NCBI GenBank assembly: GCA_964422615.1
Contig: CAYRBJ010000034.1
Coordinates: 1-19,833, forward strand
Reading direction: 5' to 3'
From: DATLWN01 sp964422615
GTDB taxonomy: Bacteria; Pseudomonadota; Zetaproteobacteria; Mariprofundales; Mariprofundaceae
DNA: 19,833 nt
The stretch's first letter is position 1. Each line of letters opens with the position of its first letter. A program made the position numbers and the translations under genes. Of this stretch, positions 1 through 8,052 are shown in pieces. Under the pieces are notes generated by a model that was not told the DNA's origin, searched no databases, and saw only the letters and a list, made by a program, of their open reading frames with translations.

Positions 1-2
1 TG

Positions 3-764
3 AACCAGGACCAGGCCATGCAGGGCACGTCCAAGATCCCATTGTCGCAGAGCAGCGACAAGCATATCAACACGATCTTCTACAACCTGAATGTGCAGTA
101 CCAGATCAACCGCTCCTGGGGGATCATGACGATGATCCCGTACTGGCAGCGTAAGTTCACGACCGACGAAAATTTCGGAGCCACGCCGGCTCAGATCAAC
201 AACTACAGCACCGATTCGTTGTCCGATATGCGCATCGAGGGCATCTACAGCGGCTTCTCCGACGACATGTCGACTGGGCTGATCTTCGGGCTGAAGCTGC
301 CCACCGGCAAGTACACCGTCCCCGGCTTCGACCGCGACACCCAGCCGGGTTCCGGCAGCACCGACGTGCTGCTGGGCGGCTATGCCTGGGGGGATCTGGC
401 GCCGAACTGGAGTTGGTTCGCCCAGGGACTCTATCGCAACGCCATCGATACGCGCGATGGCTACCGTCCGGGCAACAGCGTGCACCTGGTGGGCGCAGTC
501 CACTATGATGGTTTCCGCTTCAAGTACCATGTCGCACCGATGCTGCAACTCAACGTCAACGACAGGCTGTCCGATTCGGGTGTCAACAGCGACCCGGCGA
601 ACACCGGTCTGCGTTCGGTGTTCATCACCCCCGGCCTGCTGTTCAACCTCGGCCGGCACTGGCTGGCCAATGTCGAGGTGTATATCCCCGTCTACTACCA
701 TGTCACCGGAATCCAGCTGGTGCCGAAGCAAGACTTCAGTTTCGGCATCACCTACAATATGTGA
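3..764 (+). CDS. Outer-membrane beta-barrel protein, 5' end outside the window
   Basis: The reading frame is open from the window edge to a stop at 762-764, so the N-terminus is missing and the Met at 18 is probably internal. The 250 or so visible residues show alternating hydrophobic/polar strands rich in Tyr, Trp, Asn and Gly, with short turns and longer polar loops, typical of a transmembrane barrel. Features such as 'GLKLPTGKY' followed by a Gly-rich 'GSGSTDVLLGGY' stretch resemble the MetA-pathway/transporter-like outer-membrane family, but the substrate cannot be read from the sequence. The C-terminus ends in YNM rather than the usual aromatic residue. A TlpA-like gene follows after 22 nt on the same strand, so they may be co-transcribed. 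The barrel call is fairly firm; the family is an inference. Confidence 0.65.
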   Translation, partial: NQDQAMQGTSKIPLSQSSDKHINTIFYNLNVQYQINRSWGIMTMIPYWQRKFTTDENFGATPAQINNYSTDSLSDMRIEGIYSGFSDDMSTGLIFGLKLPTGKYTVPGFDRDTQPGSGSTDVLLGGYAWGDLAPNWSWFAQGLYRNAIDTRDGYRPGNSVHLVGAVHYDGFRFKYHVAPMLQLNVNDRLSDSGVNSDPANTGLRSVFITPGLLFNLGRHWLANVEVYIPVYYHVTGIQLVPKQDFSFGITYNM

Positions 765-786
765 GGCAAAAGACGCGGGGGGTCGT

Positions 787-1248
787 ATGAGGTTCGGGTT
801 ATGGCTGACCATCGCATGCATGGGTCTGGCACTGGCTCCTGCTCCGGCCCATGCCTGGACCCTGCACGACACGGCCGGCAAGACGCTGAACCTGAGCGAT
901 TTTCACGGGCGCTGGGTGCTGGTGAACTTCTGGGCAACGTGGTGCCATCCGTGCCGCCAGGAGATTCCGCAGCTGATCCGCCTGCAGCACGACGCACCCG
1001 GCGGGCTTACCGTCATCGGTATCGCCGTCAGCTATCGTAGTCCCCAGGCTGTCGCCGATTTCGTACACCGGCATGGCATGGACTATCCGATCGTGCTCGG
1101 CAGTGCCGACATGGCCGCCGAGTTCGGCGGCTTCATGGGCCTGCCGGCCAGTTTCCTGTACGGTCCGGATGGCAAGCTCGTACACCGCTTCGAGGGTCCG
1201 CAGACCGAGGCCTCGGTCGAGAAGGTGATGGGGATGCCCGCGCATTGA
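787..1248 (+). CDS. TlpA-like periplasmic thiol-disulfide oxidoreductase
   Basis: A 153-residue protein with an N-terminal signal peptide (residues 1-23, cleavage likely after AHA) followed by a thioredoxin fold. The redox motif is WATWCHPC with Cys53 and Cys56, and the cis-proline is Pro120 in 'GLPASF'. CHPC and this layout fit the TlpA/ResA group, which reduces or isomerises disulfides in exported proteins, for example during cytochrome c or copper-site maturation. The ATG at 787 is chosen because a G-rich ribosome-binding stretch lies just upstream and the signal peptide begins there; the open frame runs further upstream but only as a shadow of the preceding gene. Its stop overlaps the start of the next gene. 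The target protein is unknown. Confidence 0.9.
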   Translation: MRFGLWLTIACMGLALAPAPAHAWTLHDTAGKTLNLSDFHGRWVLVNFWATWCHPCRQEIPQLIRLQHDAPGGLTVIGIAVSYRSPQAVADFVHRHGMDYPIVLGSADMAAEFGGFMGLPASFLYGPDGKLVHRFEGPQTEASVEKVMGMPAH

Positions 1249-1928
1249 GCGGCTACTTCACGCCCGAAACCTTCCGTTTTCTGGCTGCACTTGCCGCCAA
1301 CAACCGCCGCGACTGGTTCGAGCAGAACAGGCAGCGATATGAGGATGCCGTGCGTATGCCGGCGCTGGATTTCATCGCGGCCATGGCGCCGAGGCTGGCG
1401 GCCATCTCCCCGCATTTCACCGCCATACCCAGAAAGCAGGGCGGCTCGTTGATGCGCGTGTTCCGGGACACGCGCTTCTCGCGTGACAAGACCCCGTATA
1501 AGACCAACATCGGTATCCACTTCCGGCATCGGGCCGGCCGGGATGTGCACGCACCGGGCTTTTATGTGCATATCGCCCCCGAGGAGGTGTTCCTGGCCGT
1601 CGGCATCTGGCATCCGGATGCGCCGGCACTGGCACGCATCCGTACCGAGATCGGCCGCTACCCGCAGCGCTGGCTGGCGGCACGGGATGACGCGGCATTC
1701 GGGCGCAGCTTCGAATTGAGCGGCGACAGCCTCGTGCGGGTGCCGCGGGGATTCGATGCCTCCCATGCCATGGCCGATGATCTGCGGCGCAAAGACTTCA
1801 TCGGCATCTGTCCGATGCTGCCCGAATCGGTCACCGAGGCCGATTTCGCGGATTTCACGGCCGCGCGCTTTGCCGACGGGGCATCGCTGATGCGATTCCT
1901 GTGCAAGGCACTGGGCCAGGCATACTGA
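1245..1928 (+). CDS. DUF2461 family protein
   Basis: A 227-residue protein matching the DUF2461 (TIGR02453) family by its opening 'GYFTPETFRFLAALAANN' followed by a DWF motif, and by the central 'RVFRDTRFSRDKTPYKTN' segment that is a hallmark of the family. The length is normal for the family. The biochemical function is unknown. The start is TTG at 1245, overlapping the TGA stop of the TlpA-like gene at 1246-1248. No ATG or GTG occurs in frame just upstream, and the protein begins at the family's usual N-terminus. The overlap implies translational coupling. The gene is convergent with a decayed ATP-grasp gene. Confidence 0.88.
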   Translation: MSGYFTPETFRFLAALAANNRRDWFEQNRQRYEDAVRMPALDFIAAMAPRLAAISPHFTAIPRKQGGSLMRVFRDTRFSRDKTPYKTNIGIHFRHRAGRDVHAPGFYVHIAPEEVFLAVGIWHPDAPALARIRTEIGRYPQRWLAARDDAAFGRSFELSGDSLVRVPRGFDASHAMADDLRRKDFIGICPMLPESVTEADFADFTAARFADGASLMRFLCKALGQAY

Positions 1929-1947
1929 TGCCGGGGTACCGGCGGCC

Positions 1948-2558
1948 CTAGGCTGCCCTGCGTATTCGCCGTCCACCCGGACGCGTCGGCTTGTCTTGCG
2001 GCGTCAATCCCTCGAGATGACGGTGAATCTCCGCCGCCGCGCGCCACATTGGTATGGAAACCCCAGTCCGGGCGTTGGCGCCAGTAGGCGGCCACGGCAT
2101 GCCGGCCGATGACGACGACGCGCAGATCGCGCTCGATGGGGAGCAGTGTCTGTGCGTACGGGATGGCGTTGGCCTCGGCATAGCGCCGCCAGTCGGTGGC
2201 GTTGGAGATCAGGTGTACCCCGCGTCCCATGGAATGGCGGATCTCCTTGGCCACGAACGGACCCGCTGCCCCTGGCATCGTTTGCCTCTATGCGCGTGCA
2301 GGGCACATGTTCGGGGCAGACGGCCCAGAATGCGCGCGTCATCTGCACCTTGTCGGCGCCCAGATGGTAGCTGGCCGGACTGGGAAAGATGCGCTGCCGG
2401 AAGGCATGGAGCAGGGCGTTCACCTGCCAGGTCTCCGGGAACAGCAGCCAGTCCGCCTGCTCGATGAGCGCCTTTTGCGCATACATCTCGGCGGGTTTGA
2501 TGTAGTGCACACCCGGGATGCCGGGGCTTCGGAACAGGTTGAACGAACCCAGCCGCAT
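1948..2558 (-). pseudogene. Decayed RimK-like ATP-grasp gene (frameshifted, 3'-truncated)
   Basis: Reading leftward from an ATG at 2558, the first frame gives a good ATP-grasp N-terminus ('MRLGSFNLFRSPGIPGVHYI', then 'DWLLFPETWQVNALL' and 'YHLGADKVQMTRAFWAVCPE') to about position 2285. The homology then jumps to another frame ('GPFVAKEIRHSMGRGVHLI', then 'YAQTLLPIERDLRVVVIG' and 'AYWRQRPDWGFHTNVARGG') to about 2040. Compared with what I know of the family, roughly ten residues are missing at the junction in addition to the frame change. After 'NVARGG' the family's final Mg/ATP-binding segment, with its conserved acidic and Asn residues, is absent; a third frame carries on to 1948. Family members catalyse ATP-dependent ligation of amino acids or other carboxylates. 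This copy cannot make an intact enzyme unless the sequence has errors. Confidence 0.72.
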
Positions 2559-2692
2559 GTCGCAACCACCGCTTCACCCGCGTTGAAAAAGCGGGGCATC
2601 CTCCGTCGGCGTCGCCCGGCACGCAAGGGGTGGTACGCTGGCCTTGCCCACAGCGGTGATATATTCTCATCAAAAATAAAGGATACGATCCG

Positions 2693-3061
2693 ATGGAGCA
2701 GGGAAAAGGCACAGAACGGCGGGCAAGCCAACGCTTCGCCATGGACTTCAAGATCAGTATCTATGATCACGAGAATGGCCGGCGTTTTCTCGAGGATTCG
2801 GTTCTGCATGACGTATCCGGGGTCGGGATCAGTTTCCTGAGCCGTTCGCCGCAGCTGTACCAAACCGGCCAGCGGCTACACATCTGCATCGTGCTGCCCG
2901 GCACCGATACGCTGGAGGCACGGCTGGAGGGCGATGCCACCGTGGTGCGGTTGGATGCATACGCGGAGTCCACGGCATCCGTCGGACTGCTCATGGACAA
3001 TCCATTGGATTTTATTTCCGGCATGCACCAAGTGCCGCGTGAGCCGGGGCAGGGCGTATGA
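2693..3061 (+). CDS. PilZ domain protein (putative c-di-GMP receptor)
   Basis: A 122-residue single-domain protein. The RxxxR element is visible at Arg10-Arg14 ('RRASQR') and the D/NxSxxG element at Asp40-Gly45 ('DVSGVG'), which together bind cyclic di-GMP in PilZ proteins. The rest is a beta-rich barrel. An AAGGA-type ribosome-binding site precedes the ATG, and an AT-rich stretch with a TATATT hexamer (2660-2665) lies upstream, though I see no clear -35 for it. The gene opens a three-gene signalling operon: its TGA stop (3059-3061) overlaps the ATG of the cyclase gene, indicating translational coupling and suggesting that the two products work together. Confidence 0.9.
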   Translation: MEQGKGTERRASQRFAMDFKISIYDHENGRRFLEDSVLHDVSGVGISFLSRSPQLYQTGQRLHICIVLPGTDTLEARLEGDATVVRLDAYAESTASVGLLMDNPLDFISGMHQVPREPGQGV

Positions 3062-4134
3062 GCAAAATCGGCATGCGCCCCAGCTTCCTGTGGATCATCA
3101 ATCTGACCTACATCCTGCTGGGCGTGCTCCCCTTTGGGCTTGTCGTATATCTCCTCGCTGGTATCGATGTTCCGGTGACCCAGGGGGAGCTGCTGGCATC
3201 CGCGGTCCTTTTCCTGGCTCCCCTGATCGGTTTCGTGCTGTTGCGCCGCAACGGAAAAAAACTTGCCAGGCTCGGGTTCGAGGTGAACAAGGCCGTGATG
3301 TCGAAAGCGCCGGCCCACATCAAAATCCGGGGAGGCAAGCCGAAGGAGGTGGCGGAGCTGGAACAGTCGTTCAATACCCTGTTCGATGAGACCGAGGGCC
3401 TGCGCCGGAATTTCAGCGAAATGACCACGAGAATGATGCTTTACACCAAGGATATCGAAAGCTACCAGGAGCGTTTGCAGGAAGAGGCGGTATTGCGTGC
3501 GCGCATGAACCGCTATGTACCGCAGAACGTCGTGGACCAGCTGCTGAAGGTCGATGGCGATCTGCCGATGCAGCACTATTCGCAGGAAGTGACGGTGCTG
3601 TTCGCGGATATCCGTTCCTTCACGACCCTGTCCGAGAACATGGCTCCCGAGGACGTGATCTCCATGCTCAACGAGTATTTCGATGACATGGTCGAGGTGA
3701 TTTTCCGCCACCAGGGCATCCTGGACAAATTCGTCGGCGACGAGCTGATGGCCGTGTTCGGTCTGCTCGGCGATGCCGAACAGGGTCCGGAGCATGCCAT
3801 CAGGGCGGCCATGGGCATGCAGGAGCGCCTGCGCATGCTGATGGCCGAACACCGGCTTCAGGGGAAGCCGGTGTTCGGCGTCGGCATCGGTATCAATACC
3901 GGACCGGTGGTGGTCGGCAATGTCGGGTCGAAAAACCGCATGGACTACACCGTTATCGGGGATACGGTGAACGTGGCGGCGCGCCTGGAGCAGATGGCCG
4001 AGGGCGGCATAATCCTTGTCGGCGAGACGACACGCCAGAAACTTCCGCCGGGCATGCGTGCGGTGGAAAAGGGTGAGATCAAGGTGCGCAACCGGGCCGA
4101 TCCGGTCAAGTGCTATGCGGTAATCGATCGGTGA
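3058..4134 (+). CDS. Membrane-anchored class III adenylate/guanylate cyclase
   Basis: A 358-residue protein. Two hydrophobic helices (about 11-33 and 45-63) anchor it in the inner membrane. A charged, probably coiled linker (about 65-150) follows, then a class III nucleotide cyclase domain (about 175-355). Metal-binding aspartates are Asp184 ('LFADIRSFT') and Asp228 ('DKFVGDELMAVFG'). The base-selecting Lys is Lys224, and the second base-selecting position is Thr298 ('DYTVIGDTVN'), the Thr form found in class IIIb adenylate cyclases. The transition-state residues Asn305 and Arg309 are present in 'TVNVAARLE'. All catalytic residues are therefore in place, and cAMP is the likely product. The gene overlaps the PilZ gene by 4 nt and is followed 13 nt later by a hybrid kinase. 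No sensor domain is recognised apart from the membrane part. Confidence 0.93.
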   Translation: MSKIGMRPSFLWIINLTYILLGVLPFGLVVYLLAGIDVPVTQGELLASAVLFLAPLIGFVLLRRNGKKLARLGFEVNKAVMSKAPAHIKIRGGKPKEVAELEQSFNTLFDETEGLRRNFSEMTTRMMLYTKDIESYQERLQEEAVLRARMNRYVPQNVVDQLLKVDGDLPMQHYSQEVTVLFADIRSFTTLSENMAPEDVISMLNEYFDDMVEVIFRHQGILDKFVGDELMAVFGLLGDAEQGPEHAIRAAMGMQERLRMLMAEHRLQGKPVFGVGIGINTGPVVVGNVGSKNRMDYTVIGDTVNVAARLEQMAEGGIILVGETTRQKLPPGMRAVEKGEIKVRNRADPVKCYAVIDR

Positions 4135-4147
4135 GTCCAGCAGGGAA

Positions 4148-6133
4148 ATGACGAAGAACAAGGCGAAACAACCGCGAACCGGCGGGCCAGAGCCACACAG
4201 CGAGGCGCTGGCGTCGCCGGATGCCTCCGCGGCGCGATACCGGGCGCTGATGGAGCATGCCAATGATGCCATCATCATGGGTGACGTGGAGCGTCGGGTG
4301 ATCATCGATGTCAACCGCCGGGCCTGCGAGATGTTGGGGAAAAGTCGCGAGGAACTGATCGGCATGCCTGTGATGGACATGCATCCGCCGGAGCTGCATC
4401 AGCGCTACAGCGAGTTATTCGGCGAGCATGTGGCGGCGGGCGGCAGTGCTTCCGTCGAACTGGTGCTGCGCCATCGTGACGGCAGCGATATCCCGGTATC
4501 GGTCAGCATGGCCGTCGTCGAGGTTGGGGGCCATCGCCTCATCCAGGGCATTTTCCGCGATATCCGCGAGCTCAAGCAGGCCGATGCCCGCCTCCGTCAG
4601 GAAGCGGCATTCCGGGAGTCGTTGATCGAGTCGGCGGCCGAGGGCATAGGCCTATGGCAGCGGATCGAGGCATATCCCTTCGTCCGTTTTACCGTCTGGA
4701 ACCAGCGTATGCAGGAGATCACCGGCTACAGCATGCAGCAGATCAATGAGCTGGGCTGGTACCAGACCCTGTATCGTTCCCCCGAGGCCCAGGCTTCCGC
4801 CCAAGAACGCATGGCGATGGTCGAGGCGGGCGGCAAGGTGCGGGGCCTCGAAACCAGAATCATCACGCAATCCGGAGATGAGCGCATGTTACGCATCTCC
4901 TCGGCCCCCGTCACGGTGGAGGGCGGACAGACGCTGGTGTTGGCGGTCATGGAGGATATCACCGAACAGCGAGAGCTTGAGGCCAATATGCGGCAGATGC
5001 AGAAGATCGAGGCGCTGGGCACGCTGGTCGGCGGTATTGCGCACGATTTCAACAATATCCTGACCGGCATGCTCGGCAATATTTTTCTGGCGCAGACCGA
5101 CGCCGAGCTTCCCCCCGAGGTGGCGGAAAACCTGGCCGTAGCCGAGGAGCTTGGGTACAGGGCCGCCGATCTGATCTCGCAGCTGATGACCTTCGCCCGC
5201 AAGGGGCGGGTGCATATGCATAACGTGGAGCTGGGCGACTGCCTGCGCCGGGCCTTTGACAAGAGGCTGTTGATGGTGCCGGAAAGCATCCGTCTGATCC
5301 GGGAGTTCGGCGATGGGCCGTTGCCGGTTTTCGCGGATGTCGCCCAGATCGAGCAGGTGCTGATGAACCTGCTGAACAATGCCCGCGATTCCCTGGATGG
5401 CTGTCGGGATCCGGCGATCACCGTACGCCTGGAGCGGTTTGTGCCGGATGCACGCTTTCGGCGGGCACATCCGGGGAATACCGCACGTGCCTATGCCCGG
5501 ATATCGGTGGAGGACAACGGGCAGGGCATCGCGCCGCAGCATCTTGAACGCATCTTCGAACCGTTCTTTACCACCAAGGATGTCGGCAGCGGTACCGGTC
5601 TGGGGCTGGCGATGAGTTACAGCATCGTACAGCGTCACGGTGGCTTGATCGAGGTGGACAGCGCCGAGGGGGAAGGTGCCGCCTTCCGCATCTACCTGCC
5701 GCTGAGCGAGAGCGAACAAGCGCCGATGGTTGTGGGTGGCACATCGCCGGTATCGGGACATGGCGAACTGATCCTGCTGGCTGACGACGAGCCGGATGTG
5801 CTGCATTCGGTGGCCGAAGTGATCGAACGCCTGGGCTACCGGGTGCTGGCCGCCAGCGATGGTGAACAGGCCCTGACGTTGTTCCGCTCGCACCGGGATG
5901 ACGTCGCGATGGCCATTCTCGATGTGGTGATGCCGGGGGTCAGCGGCACGGAGACGGCGCAGCGCATGCGCGAGGAGCGTCCGGGGCTGCCGATCATCTT
6001 TGCCACCGGCTACACCATCGGCGGCGATTTGATGCATGCGGTCAACGAACGGTTCCATGTGCTGGCCAAGCCGTTCCGCATCGATGAACTGGGACGGGAA
6101 ATCCGCGGCTTACTGGACGCCGGCGCCGCCTGA
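4148..6133 (+). CDS. Hybrid sensor histidine kinase (PAS-PAS-HisKA-HATPase-REC)
   Basis: A 661-residue cytosolic protein with no membrane segment. The first PAS domain covers about 28-145 and the second about 153-275. The dimerisation/phosphoacceptor helix has the H-box 'GGIAHDFNNIL' with His299. The ATPase domain has the N-box Asn410-Asn411, the G1 box 'DNGQGI' (456-461), the F-box 'FEPFFTTK' (470-477) and the G2 box 'GTGLGLA' (482-488). The C-terminal receiver (about 540-658) carries acidic Asp546-Asp547, phosphoacceptor Asp592, Thr620 and Lys641, so both phosphotransfer steps look intact. No output domain follows, so the signal probably leaves through a phosphotransfer protein or response regulator elsewhere. 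It is the third gene of the PilZ-cyclase operon. A weak AGGGAA site lies just before the ATG. Confidence 0.94.
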   Translation: MTKNKAKQPRTGGPEPHSEALASPDASAARYRALMEHANDAIIMGDVERRVIIDVNRRACEMLGKSREELIGMPVMDMHPPELHQRYSELFGEHVAAGGSASVELVLRHRDGSDIPVSVSMAVVEVGGHRLIQGIFRDIRELKQADARLRQEAAFRESLIESAAEGIGLWQRIEAYPFVRFTVWNQRMQEITGYSMQQINELGWYQTLYRSPEAQASAQERMAMVEAGGKVRGLETRIITQSGDERMLRISSAPVTVEGGQTLVLAVMEDITEQRELEANMRQMQKIEALGTLVGGIAHDFNNILTGMLGNIFLAQTDAELPPEVAENLAVAEELGYRAADLISQLMTFARKGRVHMHNVELGDCLRRAFDKRLLMVPESIRLIREFGDGPLPVFADVAQIEQVLMNLLNNARDSLDGCRDPAITVRLERFVPDARFRRAHPGNTARAYARISVEDNGQGIAPQHLERIFEPFFTTKDVGSGTGLGLAMSYSIVQRHGGLIEVDSAEGEGAAFRIYLPLSESEQAPMVVGGTSPVSGHGELILLADDEPDVLHSVAEVIERLGYRVLAASDGEQALTLFRSHRDDVAMAILDVVMPGVSGTETAQRMREERPGLPIIFATGYTIGGDLMHAVNERFHVLAKPFRIDELGREIRGLLDAGAA

Positions 6134-6144
6134 ACCGCTCAGGC
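6128..6144. terminator. Small palindrome spanning two facing stop codons
   Basis: GCCTGA and TCAGGC form a 6-bp inverted repeat with a 5-nt loop. The left arm contains the stop of the kinase gene (6131-6133) and the right arm the stop of the dehydrogenase gene on the other strand (6139-6141). Only 5 nt separate the two coding regions, so this is the only room for a shared terminator. It has no T-tract, so termination activity is an inference. Confidence 0.35.
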
Positions 6145-7011
6145 CATGGCCTCCAGCAGGCATTTGACTGCGGCGAAATCCTGGTCGGCGAGCTGTGAAC
6201 CGGCCTCGTTGCCATACAGGCCGGCCACGATCTGGCCGAGCGGCATGGGGGCGCCCGCGTTCTTCGCCGTTTCCATGATAAAGCCCATGTCCTTGGCCAT
6301 GTGCCGATACGGGAACTGGGGCGGGAACGCGTGATCGACGAACATCTGACGCTTGAGCCGGAACAGGCCGCAGGCCAGCGGTCCGGCCAGCATGGTGTCG
6401 AGCATGATGGCGGTATCCAGGCCGCAGCGCTCGCCGAGAGTCAGCGCTTCGGCCAGGCCCGTGATCATGGTGGCGAGCAGCAGGTTGACCGCCATCTTCA
6501 TCGCCGAGCCGGCGCCCATACCCCCGCAGCGGATCACGCTGTCGCCCATGGCCAGCAGCAGCGGTTCGGCAGCTGCGATCTCCACCTCGTCCCCTCCCGC
6601 CAAAATCACCAGCGTGCCTTCCTCGGCCGGCTTTTTCGACCCCGATACCGGGGCGTCGACGAGGTGTGCATCGTGCGTCGCCAGCATGGCTTCCAGCCTG
6701 GTCGTATAGGCAGGCGGTACGGTACTCATATTGATGATGCGCTTGCCTGCGAGCGGCACGGCGAGCAGTCCTTCGGGTCCGTGCAGCACCGCATCGATGG
6801 CTGCAGGGCCCGTGAGCATCAGGATGATGGTGTCCGCATTGGTTGCAAGCTCCGCAGGGCTTGCGGCCAACCGGGCACCGGCCTGCACCAGCGGCTCCGC
6901 CTTGTCCGCGGTGCGGTTGTAGACGATCAACTCATGCCCGGCCCTAAGCAGGTTGGCGGCCATCGGTGCACCCATGATACCCAGTCCGATGAAACCGGTC
7001 GTGTTACCCAT
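6139..7011 (-). CDS. NAD(P)-dependent dehydrogenase, glyoxylate/succinic semialdehyde reductase type
   Basis: A 290-residue protein of the beta-hydroxyacid (3-hydroxyisobutyrate) dehydrogenase family. The N-terminal Rossmann fold shows 'GFIGLGIMGAPMAANL' (6-21). The substrate-binding loop is 'DAPVSGSKKPAEEGTL' (119-134), and the catalytic Lys is Lys172 in 'MKMAVN' with Asn176 nearby. The 'SGSKKPAE' wording is characteristic of the GLYR subgroup, which reduces glyoxylate and succinic semialdehyde using NADPH, rather than of plain 3-hydroxyisobutyrate dehydrogenases. Substrate choice remains an inference. The start is the ATG at 7011, directly before the nucleotide-binding motif; the frame is open about 52 codons further upstream, but that stretch is antisense to the neighbouring gene and looks non-coding. 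It is divergent from the PEBP gene across about 97 bp. Confidence 0.9.
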   Translation of the reverse strand: MGNTTGFIGLGIMGAPMAANLLRAGHELIVYNRTADKAEPLVQAGARLAASPAELATNADTIILMLTGPAAIDAVLHGPEGLLAVPLAGKRIINMSTVPPAYTTRLEAMLATHDAHLVDAPVSGSKKPAEEGTLVILAGGDEVEIAAAEPLLLAMGDSVIRCGGMGAGSAMKMAVNLLLATMITGLAEALTLGERCGLDTAIMLDTMLAGPLACGLFRLKRQMFVDHAFPPQFPYRHMAKDMGFIMETAKNAGAPMPLGQIVAGLYGNEAGSQLADQDFAAVKCLLEAMA

Positions 7012-7108
7012 ATGCGTCTCCCGTCGCGGTTCTTTCGCGCAGCCTGCAGCGGCGCGCCGTCGCTGTCGACCGCCGGCCATGCCCGGCGTTTTTGCTATGC
7101 TCGATGGT

Positions 7109-7609
7109 ATGCATGCGATGGGCGGCGAATTCATGTTGACCAGCGGCGAGGTGGCCGAGGGCGCCACGGTACCGGAGGAGCAGGTCTATGCCGGCGGTGA
7201 CTGCCATGGCGGAAACGTGTCTCCGTCCCTGGCCTGGCGGCATGCACCGTCCGGTACCCAGGGCTATGCCGTGAGTATGCACGATCCGGACGCGCCGCGG
7301 CCCGGCGGCTGGTGGCATTGGCTGGTCTTCAACATCCCCGCCACGGTGACGTCCCTGCCGAAGGACGCCGGTCGGCCGGGGCATAGCCCGGGCGACGCTG
7401 TGCAGGGTCTGAACAGTTTCGGGTCAGCGGGTTACGGCGGCCCATGCCCGCCGGCGGGGCACGGGGTGCACCGTTATGTGTTTACGGTCTATGCCCTGGA
7501 TACGGCGCAGTTGCCGCTGACGTCGCATGCCGAACCCGGTTTTGCGGATGCACTGATCCGTCGCCATGCCCTGGGTCAGGCGCGGTTGACGGCCGTCTAT
7601 CAGCGCTGA
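7109..7609 (+). CDS. YbhB/YbcL-type phosphatidylethanolamine-binding (PEBP) protein
   Basis: A protein of about 166 residues of the PEBP/Raf-kinase-inhibitor-like family. The ligand-pocket signature is clear: 'MHDPDAPRPGGWWHWLVFNI', then 'GYGGPCPPAG' followed by 'HRYVFTVYALD'. These give the anion-binding DPDxP and GxHRY elements. No signal peptide is seen, so a cytosolic location is likely. Several closely spaced in-frame ATGs (7097, 7109, 7118, 7133) make the exact start uncertain. The family's usual N-terminus ('LTS...') begins at 7133-7136, and no start has a strong ribosome-binding site. The bacterial function is poorly defined. It is divergent from the dehydrogenase gene and convergent with a thioredoxin gene. 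Confidence 0.88.
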   Translation: MHAMGGEFMLTSGEVAEGATVPEEQVYAGGDCHGGNVSPSLAWRHAPSGTQGYAVSMHDPDAPRPGGWWHWLVFNIPATVTSLPKDAGRPGHSPGDAVQGLNSFGSAGYGGPCPPAGHGVHRYVFTVYALDTAQLPLTSHAEPGFADALIRRHALGQARLTAVYQR

Positions 7610-7626
7610 ACACCATGTTGGTGTTC
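7608..7626. terminator. Hairpin between convergent PEBP and thioredoxin genes
   Basis: A perfect 8-bp inverted repeat, GAACACCA and TGGTGTTC, with a 3-nt loop. It starts at the PEBP stop codon and ends 7 nt from the thioredoxin stop. The position between convergent genes fits a bidirectional terminator, although neither side has a strong T-tract. Confidence 0.5.
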
Positions 7627-7633
7627 GGCCGGG

Positions 7634-8002
7634 TCAGGCATTCGCGGACTGTTTTGCGAGTTCGGCATGTACCTTGTCCATGTCCAGCGCCTTGGCCTGC
7701 TTCACCACATCCTCCAGCGCCGGTTTCGGCAGGGCGCCCGCCTGCGAGAAGACGATGACCTTGTCGCGGATGATCATCAGGGTCGGGATCGAGCGGATGT
7801 TGAACTGGGCGGCGAGCTCCTGTTCTTCCTCGGTGTTGACCTTGGCGAACAGCACGTCCCCGTGCTGCTCGGATACCGACTCGAAGGTCGGGCCGAATGC
7901 CTTGCACGGTCCGCACCACGGAGCCCAGAAATCGATCACGGCGATGTCGTTGTCGAACACCTGGCTCTCGAAATTGTCCTTGGTCAATCGTACGGTCGCC
8001 AT
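7634..8002 (-). CDS. Thioredoxin
   Basis: A 122-residue cytosolic thioredoxin with the canonical 'WAPWCGPC' site (Cys30, Cys33) and the cis-proline at Pro73 in 'SIPTLMI'. It has no signal peptide. Compared with an E. coli-type thioredoxin it carries about 12 extra residues at the C-terminus, a charged helix ending 'LAKQSANA'. Family members reduce disulfides in cytosolic proteins using thioredoxin reductase. The start is the ATG at 8002, preceded by a strong AAGGAGG site. A near-consensus promoter lies about 50 bp upstream (8053-8080), so the gene is probably well expressed on its own. It is divergent from the gene at 8149. Confidence 0.93.
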   Translation of the reverse strand: MATVRLTKDNFESQVFDNDIAVIDFWAPWCGPCKAFGPTFESVSEQHGDVLFAKVNTEEEQELAAQFNIRSIPTLMIIRDKVIVFSQAGALPKPALEDVVKQAKALDMDKVHAELAKQSANA

Positions 8003-8052
8003 GGCGGCCTCCTTCGGTGTTGTTGTCCGTCCGTTGTATCGGCGGGCAACTC

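Noticed and set aside
2631..2650. Sigma-54 type promoter (TGGTACG ... TTGCC) before the PilZ gene
   Set aside because: The GG-to-GC distance is 12 bp instead of the required 10.
2767..4380. 537-codon minus-strand open frame across the PilZ and cyclase genes
   Set aside because: The plus strand encodes two clear families with all motifs; the antisense frame has no recognisable domain.
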